From assembly GCA_028023455.1 (NCBI GenBank), contig JAQFVV010000001.1:19835611-19899610 (forward strand): DNA of 64,000 nucleotides. Direction: 5' to 3'. This document shows positions 36,195-48,130 of the stretch, one piece after another. This DNA is from Epiperipatus broadwayi. Its lineage: Eukaryota; Onychophora; Udeonychophora; Euonychophora; Peripatidae. How positions within the stretch are numbered: position 1 is the first letter of the stretch; every line of letters starts with the position of its first letter. The position numbers and the translations under genes were made by a program. Under the pieces are notes generated by a model. That model did no database searches. It had not been told where the DNA came from and saw only the letters and a list, made by a program, of their open reading frames with translations.

Positions 36195-36237
36195 CTGGAG
36201 CATCAATCCATGAATTTTGACCTCTGGAATTCACCCT
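36195..36237 (-). other. Candidate 43-bp exon on the minus strand
   Basis: On the minus strand a pyrimidine-containing tract and cttgtgtgctttag end in AG at 36239-36238, and a strong donor CAG|GTATGT lies at 36195/36194. The 43 bases between are less AT-rich than their flanks and are open in only one frame, reading RVNSRGQNSWIDAP plus one base. If real, it would be a microexon of a host gene whose introns fill this window. I do not recognise the protein, and a chance pair of splice-like sites is possible. Confidence 0.35.
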
Positions 36238-36239
36238 CT

Positions 36240-39200
36240 AAAGCACACAAGGTTATAAAATATTTACCAATTTTATCAATTTTTTTACATGTTTCATCCA
36301 TGATACATGACTGATATTTCATTTCGATGAAGAACTCTATTCAGTTCCTTGATACACAATCATATTTGATATGGCAATTATCAATTTCTTATTTTTATTT
36401 GTTAAAAAACATTCTTGTAATTCACAATAAAAATACAAATCCATATATATATAAGCTAATTTATACATGGTCTTAAAAGACTATCATCAATCAAGACTGA
36501 TCTTATGCTTATTTACTAATTTATTTTCTATAAATGGATTCTTCATTCTCCAATACCAATTATACATTATTCTCTTTTATTATTGTTTACTTCACATTAT
36601 CCACTATTGAAATTAATCACCATTTTCTTTTAGACATTTGTAATATTATTTTTTCTCTTAACATTTACTTTGCCAATAAAACTGTAAATTAAAAGAAATA
36701 TTAAGTCATTAGCTTTAAAAAAATATGTAGGCATCAGTAGCTTACAAAGTAAATTTCAAGGAAAATGTTAATTTTTTCATTTGGTCCATTCTTTGATCTT
36801 AATATTGTAACCAAACTTGGAAATGTTCTGTTCATTGTTCTGGTTAAATCATATAAAAAAACAATAGTTTTCTAAAATTTATTTAAATATTTTAATAACT
36901 TTGATAAAATATTTCCAAAACAATCCATAAAAAGTAAATAATTTTATGTTTACATTTATATTTTTTTGAAATATTTTTTTATTTTTAAAGATTTACAGTA
37001 AACAAATGCTTTGACATGCTAAAAAATCATATCAAATGGACATTTATGAGTTGTCAAAATAATCTTTGGTTATAACTTAATAATTATAATACAATTCTTA
37101 ATTTTAGAAGAATATTTAGTAGATTTGTGATTATTTTATAATTATTCATTCAGATTCTAAGATTAAACTTCAAAAACTGAAGATTTTGTTAATTTACTTT
37201 TTTAGTGTGGTTGAATAATGGGAGGGGGGCATTATTATCATTATCCAATTCAATGTACTTCACATTGTTATTATTTTTTTAATATTTAGATGATTGAAAT
37301 ATGATTTTTTAGAATATTTTTCATTAGTTAAACTTAAATTTCTAATAAACCAAGACAAATTTATTGAATTCTATTATAAAATAATTGTTTAAAAACTAAA
37401 GTAAATTTTGAACTTTTGCCTCAAATTGTCATTAAATTTTGGTGGAAAATAATTGTAATGAAAAGTAGTTAATTAACTATAAAAAGATCTAAAGTTAATA
37501 TATAGAAGCAATGTAATAGAAAACAGAATGAAGAATTTCAATTATTATAATTATTTAGAATCATTGATATCAGAAAGAAAAGTAAATAAATAAAAATCAC
37601 TCAAAAAATTTGACATATTTTGTATTATTCACATGGGCATCAATGATCATACATACATGATTGAATGAAAAAAAGTTTCACTGCTTCATAAAGTAGAAAC
37701 TTCATGTAATAGAAATTCTCAAAATAAAATATTTCAGAATGTTAAAGATTAAACAAAAAAGTGTACACTCATAAAAATACAGTGAATAATTTAAAAACAT
37801 TATCTATCCTACTATAATAATTTTATGATGAGATAAGAGAGATGATTATAGACTTTAGTATGTTTAACAATTCAGTATTACTGTGTTTATATCCATGTAA
37901 TGGAGAACACACATTTTTAAGTTTCATTATATCTTCAATATCATCTATATTTAAATAATTGGATTTATAGCTTAAATCTAAATTAGATGTAAAAATATAG
38001 CATCATCACATTAAATATTTGCATACTTATTTGGGAGTTGTAATCACAGGATATCACTGTATTTTAAACTTTAAAAAAAACTATTCAATTTTAAAAGTAA
38101 AATAAATAATCAAGTGGCAAGTTATTTAGGATCAAAGTTACATCTCTATCTTCCTACCCAAAAGGGACAAGGTAAGCTTTGATCAAGATATGTTTCATTC
38201 TTGAATGTGTCACTCTAATACCATGTTAACCCTCAGATGTGTCCATCTGATTTTTCACATTTTTTAGTAATTTGCCCCCTAGTGAAAATTTTCACAAGCT
38301 TTGTTAAATATGCAAATTTTTTGATACACATTATTTTAGTTGAAAATAATTTAATAGATGGCAAGAAAATTGAAAATTCAGCAAACATAACAGGAATTTA
38401 GCCCCGCCTTCTAACTACCTTTACAAGCAGCGCTTATGTAGTCTGATATTTTTTTGACATCACCATTTTTACAATACTGTATAGAGAAAATAGTTTGAAT
38501 AACCAAAAATGTGTTTATTTGTGAATTTATTACAATTCTAGATTCTTTTTATACAATAATTTATACAATATTTATTACAAATCAAGAATATAAATTATTA
38601 ATAATTTATTTTGACAGAAATACTTTATTCTTGAAAATAAAACATTATATTATTGAACAATGCAAATATACCCTAAAGCTATTTACAATCTTAACTTCCT
38701 ACATAATCAGTTTAATTATAATAATGACTATGAAAATATCATAATTTTGCAAGAAATATTAAAAAATTAAACTTTTAAAGCATCATTTGTTAGATATAAA
38801 ATAAATAAATAAATATTCATTCAGATTTTTTAAAAAAAAAAAAAAAAACAAGTATCAAAGATTTCATTGGTTTTGCAAAAAGAAAATAATCCTTTTCAAA
38901 ATGATGATATACAAAGCTTTTGGTTTTTATTACAAACACAACTTTTTAATATTTTCAGAAATAAAATGTGAATATTTAGATTTTATTTCAGTAGTAAACA
39001 AAAAATATCTATCAAATGAAAGCAAATTTATTATTTTCTGATAAGTGATATTTGCTTAAGTCCTTCACAGAAGTGGGTTCTGTCATATTTGATATTTTAG
39101 ATAGCTGAATAGTGCTATGATCACTACTTTCCTACATTGTTTTAAAATGTCATATATGTTGAATTACAGTGTGCAAGAGCCTGCAGTGATTCTTTCTATG

Positions 39201-42200
39201 AAGCTTCCATTTTTAAGTTATTAATTTTAAAAAAATTCCAGGAGATATTAGAAGTATATGGATCTTTCTGTTCTGACAAAGCCATGAAGGAGATGGCAAT
39301 TTTGTAACAGGCTGAGGCTTTAGATTATTTTATTCTGCAGCAAAATGAAATATAAAATATGATTTTCAGTAATTGTTATAGATTATGATACAATATTTTT
39401 GTAAAAGACATTATTAAACCAAAAACTATGTCACTAGGAGGGTATTGTCTTTGAAAATATTTTATCTTTAAAAAGACTGCTCTTAGAAAATATAAAAGGT
39501 ATGTTACTAGAAGTGGAAATTGCCACAGAAACTGTCATTTACAGGCTAAAATAAAACTGTTTTTGTAAAAGCTGTAAGTGAAATATTTAATAACAATTAA
39601 TAATTTATTAACTTTTAGAATTTTTTTATTTCTTTGATGATAACTGATTCCAAATATATTATTTTTAATAACATAAAATTATAATATCTAATATATCATT
39701 CTTCTAACTTTTTGAATAGGTTTTGTAAGGCCAATAACAATGTGTTTCTTTGTTATCGTTAAGATTTTCAGTTAGATACTTATTTTCACAATTTTAAAAT
39801 ATTAATTTTAAATCTTTTTCCATATTAATTATTTGAAGGCTTAAATAATTATAATCTAACATATAAATTAATTATATAATATACATAAAGATTTAATTGC
39901 ATGAAAAAATCAAACATGGAGTCATATTAAAAATAACAGTCACTAGTCTATTCAAAAATTTGCTGGGTATAGCTATCACTGATATAATTAATCTTAAAGT
40001 TAATGGTGAATGTTTACAGTTACTGAAAACAAATGAAGTCAACAAATTGTGAGAGGGTTAAACTGTGCAGTATAGAAAATAAAATTAGAAATTACCAAAG
40101 ATAGTAAAATGTATATATTGCCTTGAATTTAAAAACACAATAATATATCATAATCTACTATTAAAATTTACTAAAGAAAAATTTAACAGGCATTCAAAAC
40201 AGAAGCTATGTTTAAAAAACAGACAAATTCAAATACAAAGTAGAATGCAATCAACAATGTAATAAAAGTTTAGCCAAATAAAATAACATTTTGATTGTTC
40301 AAAAAATTAATTCCAAAAAAAACATTCAGTATTAACTCCAAAAGAAAAAAAAAAAACCTTATAAATAATGACAATAAAAAATAAGATATTTTTAATTTTT
40401 AAAAATGAAAATCCATAAAAAAAACCGAAGGCTCATTTTTAAAGTAAGGCAAAATGAAAAAAAAATTTGTTTTTTTTCTCCCTTCAAATAATAATTGTTT
40501 TTTATTCACTTTACATAAAAATTTGCCTTTTGTACTTATTTAAACAATATTTTTCATTTTTTTATATATATAATATTATTTCTCATTATAGATATATTAT
40601 TTTTATCAATATAAAAATTAATATATTGCTTTTGTTGTGAAGTAGAAACAATTAAACATTATTATTATTATTTCTATGGAAGTATAACCAATTTTCAACA
40701 AAAATTCAATGTTCTAGTTATTTCTAAAACCAATCAATCATGAAAAATAAATATTCCCTATATTTATAATGAATAAGTTCTAAGGTTTAGGGTCGAAACT
40801 TTTGATGAAAAGATATTTTGTTTTATGTTTAAAGATCATAATACATAAATTCAATAATTAAACAAAAACCGCATAGAATAAAACAAATCAAAATAGCATT
40901 ATTATTAGAATTACAAATATTAATATATTTAAATTCAAAATAATAATTAAAAAAAATTAAAATGACATTTAAAAAAATATATATGAAGGACAATGTCAAT
41001 ATATCATTAATGAAAAAAAAGTATTATGGACAAATTATAAAAAGAATACAAAATATTTGCTTGTGCTGTTTATGATTTTTTTAATTAAAATAATGGATTT
41101 TATATTTATTATAACTTAAATACAATTTATATATATATATGTTTTGAAAACTAAAGGTTCATTTGACAAAAAAAAAAAGCGACTAAATATAAAAACTGAA
41201 GACAAAAAAAAACTAGGATAATAGGAGCTTCTTTTTTTACCCTTTTTACTGATAACAATAGTAATATTTAAAAAAAAAAAAATTAAATATGACATTTTTA
41301 AGCTGCAATGAGGAAAATAATTTCGAATAAGTTTACAAAGGTATTAATCAGTTTCTAAATTCACTACAATACTTTTAAAAAAATTAGAAAAGATTTCTCC
41401 TTTTCACCACCATCTTTTTACCAAGATAAAAATAAAGTTGGTAATTACTTTTTAGAAAGTGGTTTTAATATTTTTTTCTTTCTATTATTGAAAACACAGC
41501 TATTTAATCCATCTCATGCTCCTCGATACATAATGGAAAGATGAAAGGCTTGATGTTCTTTAAAGATTTTCTATGCTGATTTGCTTTTTTTTAAAAAAAT
41601 AGTCTTTTATTTGCAATATTCAGCTCACATTTATTTTATTTTATTTTAAGAAAAAACAAATTTAAACCTTTACATTGCCACTATTTTCTCACCTTTTTTT
41701 ATTTCTAATTTATAAAAAAAAATATGCGACTGAATAACGTTAATTGTATATTAACTAAATACACACAAACACGTATATAATATATGCTGTAAGTACGTTT
41801 GTATGTATATATAATAAACTACGTAGAAGCAACAATATTAAATGTTGATAGTCGAATAATGTTTATTTAATATTATTCTGTGTATTGCTACATGAAGAAA
41901 AATATCAAACTTATAATCATAGGATATATATTTCAAGCATCTTGTCAATTAACAGTCTTTGAATACTCACATCAATATAGTAATATTTTTAATGACCCAT
42001 TTAATGTTAAAGTAAAAATGTACGTGTTATTTGCTCATTATGCACAATGCAATGTTACATAGCACTCAATTTCTTACAACAAACCTTATGCAAACAAGTC
42101 AATATATAAATATATAATAAATAATTGAATATTTTAATTTAATATTAAAACAAATTAAAAAGAAATTGCTATTTTGCAGAGACTGATTATTTTTTTCCAT

Positions 42201-42469
42201 TACATGATACTGAATAGATTAAAATACGAAATATAATTATATAATAAAATTTACATGCATGGTAAAAATAATCTAATAAAAAATCCAGACCATAAATTAT
42301 AAAAATAATTATCAACCCTAATATAAACCATGAATGTATTTGATCCTAAATGATCACACTTTTAATTGCTGTTTAAAAAACAAAATAATGGCAACACCCA
42401 AATATTTAGCAACATATGTGCCAAAATTCTATTACTAATTGTAAAGCACAAAAGATGCATCTTATCAGT
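36240..42469. other. AT-rich DNA without recognised genes
   Basis: Mostly low-complexity AT sequence with many A and T runs. Two items inside are noted separately: a TTAA-bounded block (38.23-40.06 kb) and a short protein-like stretch near 39.24-39.35 kb. The 77-codon frame at 38511-38744 looks like chance. Confidence 0.5.
38229..40066. mobile_element. Possible TTAA-bounded element (piggyBac-like ends), weak
   Basis: The left end reads ttaaccctc (ttaa at 38226-38229) and the right end gagggttaa (ttaa near 40057-40060), which resembles the TTAA duplication and CCC-starting ends of piggyBac elements. The inverted match is only about nine bases including TTAA, the distances are approximate, and no transposase is recognisable. 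Within it, a plus-strand phrase EILEVYGSFCSDKAMKEMAIL near 39.24-39.31 kb is protein-like but unidentified. Confidence 0.2.
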
Positions 42470-43190
42470 CTACATAGCTCGATGATATCTTTGGATTCTC
42501 AATTATTATGCCTCACTGTCCATGCTTAATATTCCAAAAAAATTTGTATCAAGTTTTTTATTAATTATTACTTACTTCTAATTTCCTTTTGATAAGCTTT
42601 TTTTTCTTTTTCCCAGTGATAACCAATTTAGTATTTGTTTTGGTATTCTTTCCCAAAACAATTTGCTATATATGTCTTCATTGGTTAAATTATTTTCTTC
42701 TGACATCATTTATTACTGTTCAATAATCATTATTTCTTAAATTATTTTATTACTTCTGTATATTCCGACAGATCTTCATTACTAATTCATTTCTATAGTC
42801 ATTAATTCCCTTCCCATTCTTCCTTCAATTACCAACCTTTACTTCCTCTTAATGCAAAAATATTTCTATTGGGTCATATATTCATTCCTTATTGACTTCT
42901 GATATATTCTGATGATGAAATATCTCATTTATAATTGCAATAAATGTTCTACCCACTACATTCTTCATTTTATAAGTTTATCTGGAGTTCCATTTTGTGG
43001 GATCTTCATGGCTGAATATTTATATTCCCTGTATTTTCCAATCCACTGTCACCTTATATTATTATATTCCAATATATTTCTCTATTAAACATTTTTTGTC
43101 ACAAATATTCCATTCCTAATTGTTTATCTATGTAGATCAAAACATTGCACTGAGCAAAAATTATTCAATCATCAGCATAGCACAATCAAA
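42470..43190 (-). pseudogene. Dead LINE RT fragment with YADD box
   Basis: At 43150-43188 the minus strand reads LCYADD, stop, IIFAQC, which fits RT motif C and its following strand. Downstream on that strand (to about 42470) the C+T-rich plus-strand text gives scattered protein-like phrases such as NREIYWNII and KNTKTNTKLVI, with many stops. An A run at 43189-43201 marks the edge. The clade cannot be told. Confidence 0.4.
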
Positions 43191-43628
43191 AAAAAAAAAA
43201 AATACATATTGGTGCAAATGCAATTTATCCACTTTTTAGCAAAAAAAAAAATTGATTGTACATAAGTACACACAATATTATATTTTGACTGTCATGCAAC
43301 CTTTTTCAGAGCTATGATATAATTACAAATAAAATAAATAACTATATAAGTAATACAACTTAAAATGTAAACCATAAACTTAACAAAAAATAAAAAAATA
43401 ACACAAACATAAAATTAAATATAACAAAACCTAATAAAACTGAAATAAATTAAATATAATCAAAATCATAATCCAGTTAATATATAATAAAATATAACAT
43501 GAAATATAAAAAAATTATACATATGTATTCCTGACTTTATATATATGTTGATATAAAGATTTTCATGAGTTGCATATATAAAAGACATATTTTGTGGGTT
43601 CATCCATGTTAAAAAATTTAAATATTGA

Positions 43629-43672
43629 TATACCGACGTTTCGACTTGATCACACAAGTCATCCACTGAGTG
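43629..43672 (-). ncRNA. Hammerhead-like motif downstream of the PLE frame (degenerate)
   Basis: Stem II is perfect over six pairs (GACUUG with CAAGUC around UGUGAU) and is followed directly by GAAA, then the palindrome ACGU and a C at the cleavage position. The seven bases before stem II (AGUGGAU) do not match CUGANGA and no stem I partner is evident, so it should be inactive. Its place in the 3' end of a PLE is where such ribozymes are known. Confidence 0.4.
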
Positions 43673-43756
43673 ATAAAAGATAGAAAGATGGTTGTAGAGG
43701 CACGACAACCACTGATTTGAAAAAAAAATGTTAAAGTTCCACTAATAGCAAAAATA

Positions 43757-44227
43757 TTAAATTAAGAATGTTTTTTTTTTAAAAAAATCTTTCCAAAAAG
43801 GAGGAAGTTTGCTTGTATCATCTCGCTTATTGATACAATCTGGCCTTTTAAGTATATCAATGGCTTCTCTAATTTTGCACTGGTAGAGATTATCACATCT
43901 GGATATGATCCTGGTATTAGAAAAATCAATTTTATGACCTGACTCTAAAGTATGGAGTGAAAGTGCTGCTGATGATGAGTGTTGTTTAACTGCATTAGCA
44001 TGCTCATCTTTCCTAACACTGATGCGATGATTACTCATACCTATGTAAGAAGCTTTACAATTTTCACATGAGATTTGATAAACACCATGAGATTCCAGAG
44101 GGATTGAATCCTTAGGCTTGGCTATTATATTGCTGATCTTTGATGAGTAGAAATATAAGCAGTACGGCATTACACTATGAGGCCAAGCAATACTATAACC
44201 AACAAACAAAGAAGATACTATCATCAC
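43757..44227 (-). pseudogene. GIY-YIG endonuclease of a Penelope-like element (fragment)
   Basis: This 156-residue open frame covers the PLE linker and nuclease. Residues 48-50 (GVY) and 61-63 (YIG) form the signature, R72 and H76 follow in VRKDEH, and E121 in KIREAIDI is the expected metal-binding glutamate. Cysteines 54 and 57 (CENC) fit the zinc-binding insertion of PLE nucleases. The end SKLPPFWKDFF resembles the usual C-terminus. The first about 25 residues probably lie outside the element. The nuclease motif set is complete, but there is no RT, so it is a remnant. It is a different PLE family from the 7-8 kb pair. Confidence 0.85.
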
Positions 44228-44762
44228 TATAACTAACTAAAGTCATATTCAAATTTTAATCGTAATAAACAATAAGGAAACGTTCAATTTAAGTCAAATG
44301 ACTGTGAAAAATTAACAAAGAAAATTAATAGCATATAAAATTTTGGCACAAAGTAACAATATACACATGTATAGAATATCAAATATCAAAATTATTGTAA
44401 CAAGTGGACATGAGTAATAAAATTAATAAAAATTTGAAAATAATTCTTAGTGCATGAAAATAGTATCGGTTATGATGATTATTGCATTTATGCAAAAATA
44501 TAAAAGAAAAAAAATGCTGATAATTACGTTGGCTGTTTTGCACATAATTGAATGAAATACCATACATTTAAAATAATTATTGTGAGAGATAAAAATCTCC
44601 ACTAACTCAAAAAATAGATTCTAGTTTAGCTTATCAAGCATCTACCAAATATATAATAAATATTATCTGATAATGTTTTCCTGAAGGTTTGTGATGATGG
44701 GGTTTATGTGTGTTGAATGTCTTTAGAAAAGCTTAATTTTATTTAAATATTCCAATTACATT

Positions 44763-44930
44763 CAACTGTTAGTAATATCACAGCAATCAGGTTAGTATAT
44801 ATACCAACTGTTAGTAATATCACAGCAAACAGGTTAGTATATGTACCAACTGTTAGTAATATTACAGCAAATAAGTTAGTATATGCACCAATTGTTAGTA
44901 ATATCACAGCATATGGGTTAGTATATGCAC
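44763..44930 (+). repeat. Minisatellite, 42 bp x 4
   Basis: Units start at 44763, 44805, 44847 and 44889, each with caactgttagtaatatcaca or a close variant. The period is exactly 42 bp. It lies within the composite element. Confidence 0.92.
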
Positions 44931-44994
44931 AACATTTTGAGAGGTATTTTTCTCCCCTCTTCTTGAGGTATTGCTGGCCTGACCAATGACAGTA

Positions 44995-45062
44995 CTAGCA
45001 TGGGATTCGAACCTGAGTCCTTAGATTCTTGATTATTGAATTTTAAGGTAATGCTCCATTTG
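44995..45062 (-). other. tRNA-derived SINE head with B box
   Basis: On the minus strand GGTTCGAATCCCA is a canonical RNA polymerase III B box. A stem-like CCTTA...TAAGG pair 5' of it fits the anticodon arm with an enlarged loop, and GGAGCATTA fits the end of a D arm. The A box and acceptor strand are missing, so it is not a functional tRNA. A short body with a run of CTCAAGAAGAGGGGAG follows. Confidence 0.65.
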
Positions 45063-46730
45063 GAATATTTAAATAAAATTAAACTTTTCTAAAGACATTT
45101 GACATACATATTAGATGATGGAAGTAGTCTAATATAAAAATACAATTACCTGATAATGTATAGAATATCTACACATTCTGATACACCCATTAAAATTACA
45201 TAAATTAATTATTACCTGGAACATCCATAATACTAAAATAGTAATACTTAAATTATAAGAAAATATCAAAAGAAAATATTGCATAGAATATTTTTACCAA
45301 CCCCCCCCCCAAAAAAAAAACCTCAGTTCATAAGCGAGCTTTCTCTGCACCGGGCTATGTGTTAAGTGCATATAGTACTCCTTCAATTAGGGCATGGTTC
45401 TGTGAAGCTTCAAGTCAAAACTTATTATTTTATACCTGGCAAAAGATTTCCAAATGAGATATGTATAACAGATCTTATATCTATCTACCTTAGTTCTAAA
45501 TTTAAAAGCATTTTTTTTTAAATATAAGAGAAAAATAAATGAACATAAACAATAATTAGCTGCAACTATGGGAATGACAATGTTGTAATATAATAACTTA
45601 TTCAGCTGGTGGAAATTCTGGGATCCTGTGGATTTATTTAATTAATAATGCAGCTTCATTTTTTTATTCTTTTAAAGCATATTTTAAACACATTAAAGTT
45701 GCTTGTGTAGTATAATGACACATTTATAGGTTTTAACTTAATATATTTCTGTAATATATTCCATAAAGCATTCATTAGCAGGGAATAATTCAGCATGTCA
45801 GAACAACCTTAGAAATATTCTGCTAACTTTATGGCATAAATTGATAAATTCTTAGATTCACATTTTCTAAAAGCAACTTATATTTCTTCACAAAATTTGA
45901 ACTGAATAGTTCCAGCATAGAAAACAGTAAAATTTTTATAATTCCTCCAGAATATGTTTTCATATATGAATAACTATTTTTTTTTTAAAAAATGTAGTTG
46001 TTATCTAAACACTTTAAAGCTATTCTTTATAACAGTTCCAGTGACAATTAATAATTTTAGTTGTTAGGCAGACAAATTAATATAATGCATTTTAAACTTC
46101 AAATATACAGTTTAATAATCTATGCATTTTAACTTTCTCTTTTTAAAACTCCTCCTGTTTATGAGATAAATAAGTAAAATAAGAACTGGAAAATTGGTCT
46201 GCATAATTTCTACAATATTTGAAAATGAATATAACACCTCCTTTTTATTGAAATTTATTCCGAAGTTAATTTTATTCAACTGACTAGTAATAAATATAAA
46301 GTTCCTCTGTAGAATTTTTATAATTAAGAAAGCTTAATTGAGAGTTAATAACAAAAAGTAGGGGTTACCTGGACATTAGATGAAGCACGTCATAGACTTA
46401 CCTAGGTTCACATTAACACTTTTAAAAAAATAATGAAAGTTATAAAAATTTAACCCTTTACAATTTTAACTTGTGCCAGAGAGAATCAGTACATCAGAGT
46501 GAATTCAAACCAGACAGAGAGTAACCACCAACTAACAAACATCTTTTATAGTCCCTTTTTTTAGCTTTCAATTTCTTACAAATACCCAATAAACAAAGAT
46601 TGTTATTTTTATTACTTTTATTTATTTATTTTTTTAAACTCAACTATAAGATAAGTCAATCAGTAAATAATATCATTTTAATCTAGATATTTTTAAAATG
46701 ATATTTGATATAAAGAAATTGATTTGGAAA

Positions 46731-46850
46731 AAAGTTAATAAAATTTTCTTATATAAAAAAAATATTATTATAAAAAAATAATACTGAGAAGAAAGTTAAT
46801 AAAGTTTTCTTATATAAAAAAAATATTATTATAAAAAAATAATACTGAAA
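46731..46850 (+). repeat. Tandem duplication, 61 bp x 2
   Basis: Copies start at 46731 and 46792 with the shared phrase aaagttaataaa and a TATAAAAAAAATATTATTAT core. They are nearly identical, so the duplication is recent. Confidence 0.85.
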
Positions 46851-47754
46851 CATAATTTTACTTCATTTACTAATTGAATCTCTTATGACTTTAATTTATC
46901 AAAGTTTAAATTAATAACTATTTATCCCTTCGATTTATTTTTTAATTAACATTATAATCATTTATTTATATTTTTTTAAAATGAATTTAAATAACTCAAA
47001 ATAAAACTACTTAATTAATTATAAAACACATTCCATTCACCAGGCAAGCACACACATACATGAATAAAAGAAATGATGTTTCAAACGTTAACCTAACTTA
47101 TTAATTACTAAACTTATTATAACTACCAAATAAAATATTTAAAGATATTAAATATTAAAACAACCTTAATAAACTGTAAGCTAAATTATAACACACTAAA
47201 GATTTAACTCTTATATGATTATTTTAAAACTTACAGAAGCTGACTTTAAATTAAATTTACATTATCTACTCTCTTCAGTCTTATAAATTTAATTATTATG
47301 CTATTAAAATATTATTTTCTGGCACACATTTTAATATAATACTATTATTTTAATAATAACAAATTAATAAAAGAAATGTAACTATTATGCTTATGATAAA
47401 TATAAAAACATGTCTACTTGCATACAGGCTGTAATAAAGTGTTATATACAACAAAATTACTGTTTCTTTCATATTTTACTTACCAGTTAACTATTTTTTT
47501 AAAAAATTAAGTAAATATATAAACTTGTTAGGCTAGGGTAACCAATGGGAACAAGTGTGAAAACACTTGGTCACAATATACAGATATATGACAAATTGTA
47601 CTAAATGGTTCAGTAAAGAATTTTTTTTAACATATGATGTTGTATAAAGTGATTCCATACATTTTTTATTAAAGCATCTGATATTATATAATGCACATCA
47701 TTTTAACAATTCGGTTTGATATTATGTATTTTATAATATCTATTTTCTTGTTTG

Positions 47755-47822
47755 TTGGTGACTGGCACCTGAGGATGCCTTGAATAAAACATGAGTCATT
47801 CTCATTAAAAATCTGTCACCAA
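47755..47822 (+). ncRNA. Decayed hammerhead-like relic
   Basis: ttggtgac (47755-47762) and gtcaccaa (47815-47822) form an 8-bp outer stem. Between them is CUGAGGA (47769-47775), a perfect CUGANGA core, followed by TGCC, AAAAC in place of GAAAC, and a GUC. Stem II is not complete. It looks like the remnant of another PLE-type hammerhead. Confidence 0.3.
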
Positions 47823-48130
47823 AAGTAGGAAAGTTTAAAAAAGGGGACCAATTAACGTAAAATTTTTCTTGTTTAAAATTGCATTGGATATGAAGTAATG
47901 AAAACAAAAAGACAAGAGAATTATTTACATGTGCTCTTAAAATAAAATAAACCTGGCAGAAATCATAAAATATAATCATGAATGTAATAGCTTTTACATG
48001 AGTTATGAAGCAGCTTGTAAAAAAAGAAGCAATGAAGAGGCACAGTGGGTATTTTTTTTCTCTTTGTTATTATTATTGTTTGATTTTGTGTAATACTATT
48101 CAGGCTAAATCTAAATAGCAATAGGTTCAA

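Larger units (their letters stand above)
43540..44230 (-). mobile_element. Penelope-like element, 3' part
   Basis: The minus strand carries a PLE C-terminus with a GIY-YIG nuclease (44227-43757), then a 3' region with a hammerhead-like motif (43672-43629), and an end that runs into TA repeats near 43545. The reverse transcriptase is missing, so it is 5' truncated. The final stretch is matched by a second fragment at 51206-51243, which helps fix the 3' end. Confidence 0.82.
44706..45110. mobile_element. Composite element: inverted ends, minisatellite and tRNA-SINE head
   Basis: Ends of about 50 bp are inverted copies of each other (tgtctttagaaaag near 44721 and its complement near 45088). Inside are a 42-bp minisatellite of four units and, on the minus strand, a tRNA-derived head. 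Read from 45062 down, GGAGCATTACCTTA, then TAAGGACTC, then GGTTCGAATCCCA near 45005-45017 fits the D-arm to T-arm part of a tRNA with a perfect B box; the A box is cut off. A partial relative of the ends lies at 11.14-11.24 kb. It may be a SINE that inserted in, or was captured by, a MITE. Confidence 0.7.
45111..48130. other. AT-rich DNA with small repeats
   Basis: No gene is supported. It holds C and A runs at 45300-45320, a 61-bp tandem duplication (46731-46850) and a hammerhead-like relic near 47.76-47.82 kb. The 79-codon minus frame at 47740-47979 crosses that relic and is not convincing. Confidence 0.5.

Noticed and set aside
38511-38744. 77-codon plus-strand frame rich in Ile, Tyr and Thr
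   Set aside because: Composition is what AT-rich DNA gives by chance; no motif, no conserved neighbour.
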